From contig CAKZLE010000035.1 in the NCBI GenBank assembly GCA_937125225.1, positions 1-64,000 on the forward strand: a DNA stretch of 64,000 bases, read 5' to 3'. The notes under the pieces were generated by a model. That model ran no database searches. It had not been told where the DNA came from and was given only the letters and a program-made list of their open reading frames with translations. The translations under genes and the position numbers were made by a program. Source of the stretch: an uncultured Spirochaetia bacterium. Lineage in GTDB: Bacteria > Spirochaetota > Spirochaetia > CAKZLE01. Numbering within the stretch: position 1 is the stretch's first letter; each line of letters starts with the position of its first letter. Positions 42,027 through 51,641 of the stretch are shown in pieces.

Positions 42027-42905
42027 ATGGAGAATAGGGGAATGGTTTCAGTATTTTCCTTCGTGATCTTATTGAGACGCGAATATCGAGACAGGCCTGA
42101 GGAGAGAGAACATCTACATGCCCTGATCGAGGAGCTCCATGAACGTTTTCGAGTTCCGATTACGATAGTTCTTTATAAGGGGAATAATGCATCTCTTATG
42201 AAACTCTCGCTATCTTCAGAGCTGATACAGACTATCATATTTGAAGAATACTCTTCAGCCGGACATTATATCAACAGTGCCTTAGATCAAGCTAAAAGTC
42301 CCTATTGTTGTGTGATTTGGAATGATATGAATATTGGGATAAACCTTGATGAAACATTGACTAGTTGGTTGTTAGAGCAAAATTGTATCTGTGCTGTCTC
42401 CTTTAACTTCGATCAGTTCAATGAACTTCAGCCCTCTTTAGTTCAACCAGTCTTTAATAAGGTGCATGGGTTTGGTACCATACCAGTTTTTCCTTCTACA
42501 GAAAGAGAAGACTCCCTTTTTCCGTATGATTATATGGGAATCTATGATGTAGAGCTCTTTAAGAGCGTTCATGGTTATGATACAGTATTCCTAGAAGGTT
42601 TCTGGCAATTATCAGATTTTGGGTTATCTTCTTGGGTGAGAGGACGGCCAATACGGATTTGTTCAGGATTCAAGACACGATACCTTGAAGAGATACCTGT
42701 ACTTGAGACCTCGAAGTCTAAACATATGAGAAGATTTGAAGCAAAACACTTCAATTTCTCTTTGGGCGTTGAGCTACAGATTCAAATATCAAGAAAGCAC
42801 TTGAAATTGATTCCTGAATATATGAAAGAGGACTACCAGAAAGAGTCTAGGGTGTTCTTACAGCAGGGAAAAGATCTGATCATTAACTGGAATCATGAGC
42901 TTTAG
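42027..42905 (+). CDS. glycosyltransferase-like protein, unknown function
   Basis: The 292-residue protein looks like a family-2 glycosyltransferase fold: an N-terminal beta-alpha region with VSVFSFVILLRREYRDRPEE and an early ITIVLYKGN, and CVIWNDMNIGI in place of a DxD motif. A middle part carries MGIYDVELFKSVHGYDTVFLEGFWQLSDFGL, typical of the acceptor region where such enzymes read GYDE..LEGEDWD-like motifs. I do not recognise a named family and the missing clear DxD leaves activity in doubt. The ATG at 42027 follows the proB stop by eight bases. The next gene is a cell-wall amidase, so envelope work is plausible. Confidence 0.6.
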   Translation: MENRGMVSVFSFVILLRREYRDRPEEREHLHALIEELHERFRVPITIVLYKGNNASLMKLSLSSELIQTIIFEEYSSAGHYINSALDQAKSPYCCVIWNDMNIGINLDETLTSWLLEQNCICAVSFNFDQFNELQPSLVQPVFNKVHGFGTIPVFPSTEREDSLFPYDYMGIYDVELFKSVHGYDTVFLEGFWQLSDFGLSSWVRGRPIRICSGFKTRYLEEIPVLETSKSKHMRRFEAKHFNFSLGVELQIQISRKHLKLIPEYMKEDYQKESRVFLQQGKDLIINWNHEL

Positions 42906-42915
42906 GAGTGAGTGG

Positions 42916-43692
42916 ATGAAGAGATTATTACTAGTAGCATTGATACTAATCACATTGGTATTACCCTCTGTGACATCTGCCGAAGCCTTCTTCTCGCTTC
43001 CTGTAGCGACGATCATTCTGGATGCGGGCCATGGGGGAAAGGATCCAGGTGCTGTTGGAAAGATCACTGAAGGTGAACAGAGTATTGATATCTATGAAAA
43101 AGAGATCAATCTACAATTAGTCAAGTTGATCGGAACAAATCTCGAAGAACTCTATCCTGGTATTGAAGTGATCTACACCAGAAATGGTGATGATTATATA
43201 TCCCTCTGGGAGAGGACACAAATAGCTAATTCTCATCCATATACACCTGACAGTAGTAAATTATTCGTCTCAATTCATGTGAATGCTGCGGGGACCGAAT
43301 CCGCTAGTGGCTTCGAGATCTGGAGATTACAGAAGAGCATAGAGAAGGACTTCTTCACGACTTCACTATCTGAGAGTGGAGTTCTTTCAATGACAGAAAC
43401 CTTGAATACTACCTTGAACGGTGAGTTAGACGCCATGACCACTCGACTCTCTCAGAGTATTGAGACTTCCCTGCAGTATAATCTTCCGGTAGGAGTGAAG
43501 GATAGGGGAATCAAAGAGGGGTCTTTTTATGTGCTTCACAATTCCTGTATGCCTGCGGTACTTATTGAGACTGGATTTATGACAAATGAAGATGAGATCA
43601 GAAGATTGATCGACCCCATCTATCAGCAAAGGCTATCAGAAGGGGTCGCGATAGGAATCATAACCTATCTAGAATCTCTCATTATCGAATAG
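42916..43692 (+). CDS. N-acetylmuramoyl-L-alanine amidase (Amidase_3)
   Basis: The 258-residue exported zinc amidase cleaves the bond between MurNAc and L-Ala in peptidoglycan. A signal peptide (MKRLLLVALILITLVLPSVTSAEA) precedes the Amidase_3 domain: zinc His in ILDAGHGGKDPG, Glu in YEKEINLQLV, His in FVSIHVNAA and the catalytic Glu in VLIETGFMTNEDE. The ATG at 42916 with GGAG upstream is preferred over an ATG 21 bases earlier. The 3' end overlaps the convergent nicotinate phosphoribosyltransferase gene by 11 bases. Confidence 0.92.
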   Translation: MKRLLLVALILITLVLPSVTSAEAFFSLPVATIILDAGHGGKDPGAVGKITEGEQSIDIYEKEINLQLVKLIGTNLEELYPGIEVIYTRNGDDYISLWERTQIANSHPYTPDSSKLFVSIHVNAAGTESASGFEIWRLQKSIEKDFFTTSLSESGVLSMTETLNTTLNGELDAMTTRLSQSIETSLQYNLPVGVKDRGIKEGSFYVLHNSCMPAVLIETGFMTNEDEIRRLIDPIYQQRLSEGVAIGIITYLESLIIE

Positions 43693-45133
43693 TCACTTGA
43701 TTCTCTCTATAGGTCTCAAGCAATGATTGTTTAAGGTCTTTCAACTCTTCTGAAAGAGAGACCTTGTAGATGTGTGGATTAATCTGTCGTTTATAAGACA
43801 TATGAAAAGCCTTCAATTCCTCTTTGACTCTTGTCTGCAATTCAAGAAGTGTACATTCTTTTGATATTCTTTTCCCATTCTCAACCTTACAGGATAATAA
43901 GGGTTTAATAGAATTGATCTCTGAAGCTCTCAAATCAAAGTAGTCTTTATCTATCATAGGGTGGAAAAATCGATAATTCCCATCTTCATTGACCTCTTCA
44001 TGAGTCAAGGCTATAAGGTCGGCTTTTGGATTTTCATTATTTCCAAAAAAACGATATACCTGTTTTATACCGGGATTAGTGGTCTTCTCGTAGTTGTTCG
44101 AGACCTTCATCGTAGGCTGAATGATATCATTGTCATCCCGTTTAGCAGCAAGCTTATAAACACCATTCATAGAAGATTGAACACCACCTGTTACAAGATG
44201 TGTACCAACTCCCCAGGAGTCTATTGGTACCTTGTCTGCAACGAGCATAGAGATGATCTCTTCGGTAAGATCATTTGATACCGCAATAAATGCATCATCA
44301 AGCCCCGCAGCATCCAACCGGAGACGTACCTCTTTACTGAGATAACTCAAGTCACCACTATCTATTCTGACTCCAAGTCTTTTTCCTTGAGCCTTCAATT
44401 CTTTTCCTACGATAATGGCATTCTCAATACCTGTTCCTAAGGTATCATAGGTATCAATAAGCAGGATACAGGAGTTTGGATAGAGATTTGCGAACTCCCT
44501 GAAGGATTCCAATTCTGATGAGTAGGACATGACCCAAGAGTGAGCCATTGTCCCACTGACTGGGATATCAAGGAGTCTTCCCGCATAGGTATTAGATGTT
44601 GCAGTTGCGCCACCTACAAAGGCCGCTCTAGTAGCCGAGAGCGCTCCATCGATTCCTTGGGCTCTCCTGAGTCCGAATTCCAAGATCTTTCCACATCCAG
44701 AGGCATGATAGATTCTAGATGTCTTTGTTGCAATCAAAGATTGAAAATTGATTGTATTGAGAAGAAAACTCTCGATAAGTTGAGCTTCGATAAGTGGAGC
44801 CTCAACGCGGATCATAGGTTCCCCTGGGAATATGATCGTTCCCTCATCCATAGCAAAGATCGTCCCTGAAAAAGAAAAATCCTTCAGATATTCAAGAAAT
44901 TCCTCATGAAAGGTATCCAAGGATCTTAGATATTCTATATCTTCATCAGAGAATCCCATAGATAGGATTCCCTTGAGTGCTGTGTCGAGGCCGGTAAAGA
45001 TCGTATACCCATTATTGAACGGTTGTGTCCTATAGAACATATCAAATACTACTTGCGGATTGTTCTTTGTGAGGTAATAACCTTGGATCATAGTCAATTC
45101 ATAAAAATCGGTAAGTAACCCTGAAATATTCAT
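43682..45133 (-). CDS. pncB: nicotinate phosphoribosyltransferase
   Basis: The 483-residue enzyme makes nicotinate mononucleotide from nicotinate and PRPP for NAD salvage. The family start is SGLLTDFYELTMIQGYYL; further motifs are FEFGLRRAQG-like LEFGLRRAQGIDGAL, the catalytic-His region SGTMAHSWVMSY, and RIDSGDLSYLSKEVR with VSNDLTEEII. The ATG at 45133 overlaps the serS stop; a longer open frame runs into serS and is not used. It is the last gene of the long minus-strand operon. It is also an NAD source for the dehydrogenases here, though no direct link is shown. Confidence 0.93.
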   Translation of the reverse strand: MNISGLLTDFYELTMIQGYYLTKNNPQVVFDMFYRTQPFNNGYTIFTGLDTALKGILSMGFSDEDIEYLRSLDTFHEEFLEYLKDFSFSGTIFAMDEGTIIFPGEPMIRVEAPLIEAQLIESFLLNTINFQSLIATKTSRIYHASGCGKILEFGLRRAQGIDGALSATRAAFVGGATATSNTYAGRLLDIPVSGTMAHSWVMSYSSELESFREFANLYPNSCILLIDTYDTLGTGIENAIIVGKELKAQGKRLGVRIDSGDLSYLSKEVRLRLDAAGLDDAFIAVSNDLTEEIISMLVADKVPIDSWGVGTHLVTGGVQSSMNGVYKLAAKRDDNDIIQPTMKVSNNYEKTTNPGIKQVYRFFGNNENPKADLIALTHEEVNEDGNYRFFHPMIDKDYFDLRASEINSIKPLLSCKVENGKRISKECTLLELQTRVKEELKAFHMSYKRQINPHIYKVSLSEELKDLKQSLLETYRENQVTIR

Positions 45134-45134
45134 A

Positions 45135-46418
45135 TTATCTATTCTCTTTGCTGATGTGATCCATACCCATATAGGGTTGAAGTGCAGTCGGAATGCTAAC
45201 TGTCCCATCGGCCTGTTGATTGATCTCTAGAATTGCAACAATTGCACGCGAAATAGCGATTGCTGTGCCATTAAGGAGATGTAGATATTGAACTTTCCCA
45301 TCCTCATCCTTATAGCGTGTCTGTAGTCTTCTTGCTTGATAATCTGTACAGTTAGAGGTACTTGTCACCTCTCCCCATTCTCCATTCTCTCCTCTTCCTG
45401 GCATCCAAGCCTCCATATCGAACTTACGATATGCAGGGGCGCCTAAATCGCCTGTACAGGTATCAACGATCCTATAGGGAAGATCTAACCCTTGGAATAT
45501 TTCTTCTTCGATCGCGAGCAACTCTTGGTGTATGGCATCAGATTCTTCTGGTAGTGCATAGATAAACATCTCTACTTTAGAGAACTGGTGTACCCTGTAG
45601 AGACCTTTAGAGTATTGTCCGGCAGCTCCAGCCTCTTTTCTGAAACAGTGAGAGAGACCTGCAAGTTTGATTGGAAGGCGTTCTTTTGCAATGATCTCTC
45701 CAGCATGATACCCCCCCAATGTTATTTCTGCAGTTCCAACAAGACAAGTACCAGTATCTTCTAATGAATAGATGTTACTCTCTTCACCTCTTGGATTGAA
45801 ACCGATTCCCTCGAGGACCTCTTCTTTAGCAATATCAGGGGTTATAGTCAGTGTGAATCCATGCTTTCTCAAAATATCGAGGGCATAGCGTTCAAGAGCT
45901 AGTTCTAGAAGAACTGCTTGGTTCTTTAGATAGTAGAACTTTGCTCCACTCACGCGTGCTGCTGTATCAAAATCTATTAGATCAAGATCCTGTCCGATCT
46001 GCACATGATCCTTAGTTTCAAAATCAAATTGCGGAATAGTACCCCAAGTACTTATTTGTAGATTGTCTTTATCTTCTTTACCGATGGGAGCATCAGGATG
46101 TGCATAGTTAGGAATTCTTTTTGCTTCGCTAAGATATTGCACTTCGACCTCTTTGAGGATCTCTTCTTGCTGTGCAATCTTGACTTTAAGATCCTTACCC
46201 TCTGCAATAAGAATTTGCCGTTCCTCAGGGCTCATTTTGCCTTTCATCTTCTTGGCGTTCTCGTTTCGTGATTTTCTCAAAGCATCAACTTCTTGAATAA
46301 GAAGAGACCTCTTTTCCTGAAGATCAAGAACTGTCTCGAGGTCGACATGCATAAATCTGTTTGTGATATTCTGTTGGATCTCATCTTTTCTAGTGGTCAA
46401 CTGTTTTAAATCAATCAT
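45135..46418 (-). CDS. serS: serine--tRNA ligase
   Basis: The 427-residue class II synthetase charges tRNA-Ser. It has the N-terminal tRNA-binding coiled coil (about 1-110), motif 2 in HCFRKEAGAAGQYSKGLYRVHQF and motif 3 in LNGTAIAISRAIVAILE. Length is normal. It starts 12 bases after proC and overlaps the next gene, so it is inside the operon. Confidence 0.96.
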   Translation of the reverse strand: MIDLKQLTTRKDEIQQNITNRFMHVDLETVLDLQEKRSLLIQEVDALRKSRNENAKKMKGKMSPEERQILIAEGKDLKVKIAQQEEILKEVEVQYLSEAKRIPNYAHPDAPIGKEDKDNLQISTWGTIPQFDFETKDHVQIGQDLDLIDFDTAARVSGAKFYYLKNQAVLLELALERYALDILRKHGFTLTITPDIAKEEVLEGIGFNPRGEESNIYSLEDTGTCLVGTAEITLGGYHAGEIIAKERLPIKLAGLSHCFRKEAGAAGQYSKGLYRVHQFSKVEMFIYALPEESDAIHQELLAIEEEIFQGLDLPYRIVDTCTGDLGAPAYRKFDMEAWMPGRGENGEWGEVTSTSNCTDYQARRLQTRYKDEDGKVQYLHLLNGTAIAISRAIVAILEINQQADGTVSIPTALQPYMGMDHISKENR

Positions 46419-46430
46419 GATAGTTCCTTA

Positions 46431-47225
46431 TTATTGTTTTTCAAGTTTCAAGCCACGTTCAGCAGCAGCTTTTACCGCTCCCATGACTGTTCCGGTGAAA
46501 TTCCCCTGTTCCAATGCATGGATTCCTTCGATTGTAGTACCTCCGGCAGAGGTGACTGAGGTGATGAGGGAGGCGGGAAGCTCTTCTGAGTCTTTCATCA
46601 ATTCGATTGCACCCGAAAAGGTCTCGGCAGCAATAGTGACCGATTGGTTATATGGTATACCTTGTTGAGTCCCCCCTAATGCGATAGCATGGAGGAACTG
46701 ATAGAAGAAGGCAATAGCCGATCCTGAGATACCGATGAATGCTGACATCTGCTTTTCCGGAATACGTGTGATAACTCCAAAAGTAGCCCCTATGGATTCC
46801 GCTAGCCTTGTGAGTTCTCGTGATGCCTCTTCATGAGGTGAGATCGCTGTTAAGGCCTTTCCTACAGATGCTGCGATATTTGGCATGAATCTTATGATCT
46901 GTTTAGAGGATAGTGATGAAGAGAGGGTCTCAAGAGAGACTCCTGCAGCGATCGAAATATAGTTCTGGTTAGGTTTTTTTGCCAGAATGGGGAATATTGA
47001 TGGTAAGATTTGGGGTTTGACAGCTAGAATTATCAGTTCCGAAGACTCATTGAGTTCTTCGACTGATCCTGCAATCTTAGCTGATACCTCTGTAGCCAAA
47101 GATGAGACCAATTCAGAATCAATATCATAAATGACAAGTTCAGTTATGAATTCACTGCTCTTAGCTAAAGCTCTGATGATTGCAGCACCCATGTTTCCAC
47201 AACCCAAGATCCCTATTCTATGCAT
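46431..47225 (-). CDS. proC: pyrroline-5-carboxylate reductase
   Basis: The 264-residue ProC finishes proline synthesis with NAD(P)H. The cofactor motif is IGILGCGNMGAAII, with VKPQILPS and the C-terminal ITSVTSAGGTTIEGIHALE. The ATG at 47225 with GGAGG at the right distance is preferred to one 15 bases earlier. An 81-bp gap to trmL upstream is the largest in the operon. Confidence 0.93.
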   Translation of the reverse strand: MHRIGILGCGNMGAAIIRALAKSSEFITELVIYDIDSELVSSLATEVSAKIAGSVEELNESSELIILAVKPQILPSIFPILAKKPNQNYISIAAGVSLETLSSSLSSKQIIRFMPNIAASVGKALTAISPHEEASRELTRLAESIGATFGVITRIPEKQMSAFIGISGSAIAFFYQFLHAIALGGTQQGIPYNQSVTIAAETFSGAIELMKDSEELPASLITSVTSAGGTTIEGIHALEQGNFTGTVMGAVKAAAERGLKLEKQ

Positions 47226-47306
47226 AGTTGCCTCCGACATATGAGAAAAAATCTTATGTGAATTGTAGAGATAAGATGAGATAATTGCAACAGATAGTCT
47301 TTATTA

Positions 47307-47819
47307 TCAGCTATTTTCAACTGAATCCCAAGTAGTCGTATGGAGTTCTCCCATGGTAAGTAGGGAGTTGAAGCTATTCTGTCGAAGGTATTCATATGCT
47401 GCTATTGAGACGGTATTAGAAAGATTCAACGATCGGGCTCCGGATATCATAGGTATTCTGACAGTTGTGTCTCTGTATTTGATGATGAGTTCTTCAGGGA
47501 GCCCTTTTGATTCCTTACCGAATAGAAGATAGGTGTCCTCTTCATAGGTGATATCAGAGTAGATATGTTCTGATTTTGTCGTATAAAGATAAAGAGGGTC
47601 TTCTCCATGTATCTTTAAAAAACATTCTAATGAGTCATATTCATGCAGATCTAGTAGGTTCCAATAGTCGAGACCAGCTCTTCTTACGGCTTTCTCATCA
47701 ATTTTGAATCCCAGTGGGTGCACAAGATGTAATGATGCTCCTGTGGCAGCACAGGTTCGAGCAATATTTCCCGTATTCTGAGGTATCTCCGGTTCTATGA
47801 GGACAATATGTAGACTCAT
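47307..47819 (-). CDS. trmL: tRNA (cytidine(34)-2'-O)-methyltransferase
   Basis: The 170-residue SPOUT-class enzyme methylates the wobble base of tRNA-Leu. Motif 1 is PQNTGNIARTCAATG, motif 2 LLFGKESKGLPEELI and motif 3 ISGARSLNLSNTVSIAAYE. Length is typical. It starts four bases after dinB ends. Confidence 0.92.
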   Translation of the reverse strand: MSLHIVLIEPEIPQNTGNIARTCAATGASLHLVHPLGFKIDEKAVRRAGLDYWNLLDLHEYDSLECFLKIHGEDPLYLYTTKSEHIYSDITYEEDTYLLFGKESKGLPEELIIKYRDTTVRIPMISGARSLNLSNTVSIAAYEYLRQNSFNSLLTMGELHTTTWDSVENS

Positions 47820-47823
47820 CTGT

Positions 47824-49017
47824 TTAATCCTTCTTTCTTTGTAGAGAGTGATCTGTATTCAATAGGTCTGAAGCTTTCATGATCTTATTCCCCTTTGAAC
47901 GTAATTTCAAGACAGTTTTCTCAACCGTATGTTTTCTTTTGTAATCATCATAGAATAGCTCTTCTTGCATCGGTTGGTCTCTTTTCTGTACTGAATTTAT
48001 TGATACGCCTATGAGTCTGATCGCAGAAGCCCCATCCCATCTCTCGATAAAAAGTTCCCATACATAAGCAAAGATCTCTTCGGCTGAATAGATAGGTTTA
48101 TTAGGGGTGTATTGGGCAGAGAATGTGGAAAAATTAGAGAGCCTGTACTTGATACCTACAGTGGTAGCTATGAGACCCTCTTTTAATAGCCTGAACATGA
48201 CGTGGTGGGCTAGTTGATGTATCAATCCTCTGAGTTGTTCTTTATCAACAGTATCTGCCTCTAATGTAATCTCATTACTGACAGATCGACTCTTTGCGGT
48301 AGTAGAGAAGAAGCCAGGATCCTGACCTCTTACAGCTTGGAAATAAAAAGAACCTGTAGAATCTCCAAAGACGCGTTTCAGGTAGGGAAGGGTGAATGAT
48401 CTGAGATTCTCTACTGTGTGAATATGATGTCTATTCAGATTCTCAATACCTTTCTTTCCGATACCCCAGATCTTATTAAGAGGCTGTTCTGAAATGAACA
48501 GATATTCCTCTCCCTGGGGTACAAAGCATATCCCATTCGGTTTATTTCGGTCAGATGCCATTTTTGCAATATATTTGTTTGAGGCGATACCTATTGAAGC
48601 AGTTAGTCCAGATTCTTGTTTGACAGCATCCTGAAGCCTTATGGCTGTCTGTTCTACCGGTCCCCATAAGCACTCTGTCCCACTCATATCAAGGAATGCT
48701 TCATCTATAGATATCTGTTGCATAGTTGGGCTGAATTCAGAGAATATCGACATGATATGCTCACTGACTCGTTGATACCGTTTCATTCTCCCTGGAAGAT
48801 AAATTCCATGGGGACATAATTCTCTTGCCTTGAATATCGGAAGAGCTGAATGAACACCATAGGTACGTGCTTCATATGAACAGGCAGAAACAACACCTCT
48901 ATTAGAGGTTGCTCCACCAACTATGACAGGCTTTCCTTTTAGTGAGGGATTATCGTATTGCTCGACCGATGCATAGAATGCATCAAGGTCAATATGAAAG
49001 AACCAAGTCTCACCCAT
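47824..49017 (-). CDS. dinB: DNA polymerase IV
   Basis: The 397-residue Y-family polymerase copies damaged DNA. The start HIDLDAFYASVEQ, VVSACSYEARTYGV, SIDEAFLDMSG (catalytic Asp-Glu) and SIGIASNKYIAKMASD are intact. Its start codon overlaps the ddl stop by one base. No LexA-like box is evident. Confidence 0.94.
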   Translation of the reverse strand: MGETWFFHIDLDAFYASVEQYDNPSLKGKPVIVGGATSNRGVVSACSYEARTYGVHSALPIFKARELCPHGIYLPGRMKRYQRVSEHIMSIFSEFSPTMQQISIDEAFLDMSGTECLWGPVEQTAIRLQDAVKQESGLTASIGIASNKYIAKMASDRNKPNGICFVPQGEEYLFISEQPLNKIWGIGKKGIENLNRHHIHTVENLRSFTLPYLKRVFGDSTGSFYFQAVRGQDPGFFSTTAKSRSVSNEITLEADTVDKEQLRGLIHQLAHHVMFRLLKEGLIATTVGIKYRLSNFSTFSAQYTPNKPIYSAEEIFAYVWELFIERWDGASAIRLIGVSINSVQKRDQPMQEELFYDDYKRKHTVEKTVLKLRSKGNKIMKASDLLNTDHSLQRKKD

Positions 49018-50087
49018 CAGCTTCGATTCTCATCAAGAGTATATGTTAAAGAGGTTTTACGATTAAAGCTCTTTTGAGCAGTGGTGATAATTACTTCGAT
49101 AAATTCTGCTTTTGATATCTCACTGGCCTCTAGCAATTTGAAGAATAGGCTGGTCTCGGTCATTCCTGGGATCGTATTGATCTCATTCAAATAGAGCCTA
49201 TTTGTATCTTTCTCCAAAAAGAAATCAACGCGAGCAAAACCAGAACAACCTAGATACTCATAGACCTCTTTTGCATAGGATTTAATTTGATAAATGATCC
49301 TCTGTTCGATAGCGGGAGGAATCGAATAGGTTAGTTCTGGTACAAGATATTTCTCTTGGTAACTATAGATTGAATCACCAGTTTCGATTGAACCTGGAAT
49401 GGTGATTCGCAAAGACTCCTTATATCCAAAGACTCCACATTCAATCTCTTGAACATCAAGAAACGGCTCGATAATTGCTTGATCATCATAGAGGAGAGCA
49501 GTTTTGACAGCAGCTTGGATACTTTCCCCATCAGTGACTTTTGAAACCCCTACAGAGGATCCTCCGCAATCAGGTTTTACAATCAATGGAAGTCCAACCG
49601 TTGTAACAATCTTATTGATATCGATTGAATCTTCTCGAGATATGATAAAGTAATCTGTCATCGGGATCATGGTATCTTTGAGTAGTTTCTTCGTAAGCGA
49701 TTTTTTCATCCCTATACCACTTGAGGTATGATCAGATCCAATGAATGGTATGGGAAGTAATGATAACATTCCTTGTAGTCTACCATCCTCTCCATGAGTC
49801 CCATGAGTTAAGGGTAGTAGGAGGTCTACCGGTACCTGTTCCCCTTTGCAAACAAGACCTACTCCTGGATTAATGAATATTTCCTGTTCTTTGTTCTGTG
49901 AGATTAGGATAGCATTCCCTTTTGATCTCATCTTCGGTTGTAGATAGAACCTTCCCCACAGATCGATGCCGATCAAGGTTACTTCGTATGAAAGATCTTT
50001 TAGAATATGATACATCTGAAATGCTGAGAGACAAGATATAGCATGTTCCGTCGACTTTCCACCATAGAATAATGCTATATTTCTCAT
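49017..50087 (-). CDS. ddl: D-alanine--D-alanine ligase
   Basis: The 356-residue ATP-grasp ligase makes the D-Ala-D-Ala dipeptide for peptidoglycan. Motifs include LFYGGKSTEHAIS, LTHGTHGEDGRLQGML, PLIVKPDCGGSSVGVSKV and the metal site YLNEINTIPGMTETSLF. It overlaps murE by four bases, giving a two-gene wall-precursor unit in the operon. Confidence 0.94.
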   Translation of the reverse strand: MRNIALFYGGKSTEHAISCLSAFQMYHILKDLSYEVTLIGIDLWGRFYLQPKMRSKGNAILISQNKEQEIFINPGVGLVCKGEQVPVDLLLPLTHGTHGEDGRLQGMLSLLPIPFIGSDHTSSGIGMKKSLTKKLLKDTMIPMTDYFIISREDSIDINKIVTTVGLPLIVKPDCGGSSVGVSKVTDGESIQAAVKTALLYDDQAIIEPFLDVQEIECGVFGYKESLRITIPGSIETGDSIYSYQEKYLVPELTYSIPPAIEQRIIYQIKSYAKEVYEYLGCSGFARVDFFLEKDTNRLYLNEINTIPGMTETSLFFKLLEASEISKAEFIEVIITTAQKSFNRKTSLTYTLDENRS

Positions 50088-51586
50088 ACCAATTCCTCCT
50101 GAAGATTCCCTAAGTGTTCTTCGATCAACTTCTGTTCATCCCAAATGATATTCTGCCCATCTATCTGAATGGAGGATTCATGACCTTTTCCAAGAAAGAA
50201 TATCATATCCCCATCATTTGATGCCTCAAAGGCCATCTCTATAGCTTGAGACCTATCGGGGATAGAAAGGCAATGTTCTTTTTGAGAATCATTCATCTTT
50301 GATAAGATCTCTTCATAGATATCTTGCGGTGCTTCATTTCTAGGATCTTCAGACGTTATGATAAGAAGTCTTCCATATTCAGCAGCGATAGATCCCATCA
50401 GAGAACGTTTTGAGTGATCTCGACTCCCCGCTGCTCCAAAGACGATGATACTCGTATGATCTGGATTAGTCAGATGATAATAGGAAAAGAGTTTCCTAAA
50501 AGAATCTGGAGTATGGGCATAATCGAAGATGATCAACCGTCCATATCGCCTATATTCCTTTCCTCGGCCGGTGATCAATTGAAGATCAGTGACTGCCTCT
50601 ATGACCTCTTTTCTATTGGCATCCTCAATTGATAGAACGGCAGAAAGAGCTGCTGCTACATCTAGTAGAAAGAAGGGTTGTTTGAAAGGTGCTGAAATAT
50701 GACTGTCGAGACCGAAATGGTCAGATTGTATATGTAGTGTTGAATCAGAGTTCTCAAGGGAAATTAGAAGATCAGCAGAGTCATCCTCAAGGGAGTAACT
50801 TATAAGATTCCTACATAGTAAGGTGATCTTCCGGTAGTGATTTCCATCTCGATGTGCAATCGCTATTCCTCTATCTTTCTTCAAACGTTTGAAAAGAGAT
50901 AGTTTATCATCGATATAGGAGGCTACATTCTCATGGAAATCAAGATGGTCAGATGTCAATGATGTTGTGATAGCCATATCAAATTGAACATCAGCTAACC
51001 GAAGTGTTTTTGATGACAGCGCATGAGAGGAGGTCTCTAATATCGCAAATCGTACACCATTTTTTTGAGAACAGGCTAGGAACCTATGAATATCAGGTGC
51101 TTCAGGTGTTGTCATCCTCGTGGGATTCTTCCGTAAACCCGATCCATCATCATAGGAGACGGTAGATAATAGTGATGCTTTGATACCAACCGTTTTTAAT
51201 AACTCATAGATGAAATGACAAGTTGATGATTTACCATCAGTACCGGTAATGCCGATGATCTGCACTTTGTTAGCTTCTGTACCAAAAAACCAGTTACTCA
51301 CTTTAGAGAGAGCCTGCCTTGATGATGAGACTTGAAGATATAGTATCTCAGGATCGTAATAGTCTAAAGGATTCTGGTGTATGATTGTGTGTGCCCCCTC
51401 TGATATCGCTTGCCTGATAAAATCATGACCATCAAAATGCTCACCTGGTAACGCAACATAGAGGGTATTTTCCTGTACTGATCTCGAATCATGAGTAACC
51501 TGAGTTATAACTGCGCCCACAGGTCCTTGTGAAGCAGAGTAGGGGATTAATGTAAATAGTTCAGAATTATTACGTTTGAAAACCAT
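50084..51586 (-). CDS. murE: UDP-N-acetylmuramoyl-tripeptide synthetase
   Basis: The 500-residue Mur ligase adds the third amino acid to UDP-MurNAc-L-Ala-D-Glu. ATP is bound by IGITGTDGKSSTCHFIYEL and the middle domain carries RFAILETSSHAL. The residue-selecting motif, DNPR in diaminopimelate-adding enzymes, reads EDPR here (TSEDPRNEAP), so L-ornithine or L-lysine, as in other spirochaetes, is plausible. The open frame runs up to 51685, inside the nitrilase gene; the ATG at 51586 fits MurE starts better, but no clear ribosome site helps. It overlaps ddl. Confidence 0.9.
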   Translation of the reverse strand: MVFKRNNSELFTLIPYSASQGPVGAVITQVTHDSRSVQENTLYVALPGEHFDGHDFIRQAISEGAHTIIHQNPLDYYDPEILYLQVSSSRQALSKVSNWFFGTEANKVQIIGITGTDGKSSTCHFIYELLKTVGIKASLLSTVSYDDGSGLRKNPTRMTTPEAPDIHRFLACSQKNGVRFAILETSSHALSSKTLRLADVQFDMAITTSLTSDHLDFHENVASYIDDKLSLFKRLKKDRGIAIAHRDGNHYRKITLLCRNLISYSLEDDSADLLISLENSDSTLHIQSDHFGLDSHISAPFKQPFFLLDVAAALSAVLSIEDANRKEVIEAVTDLQLITGRGKEYRRYGRLIIFDYAHTPDSFRKLFSYYHLTNPDHTSIIVFGAAGSRDHSKRSLMGSIAAEYGRLLIITSEDPRNEAPQDIYEEILSKMNDSQKEHCLSIPDRSQAIEMAFEASNDGDMIFFLGKGHESSIQIDGQNIIWDEQKLIEEHLGNLQEELV

Positions 51587-51641
51587 GGATATATGGTAAC
51601 AGGTGTTTGGGTTGTGAACAACGGAAATGATGAAAAAAGTA

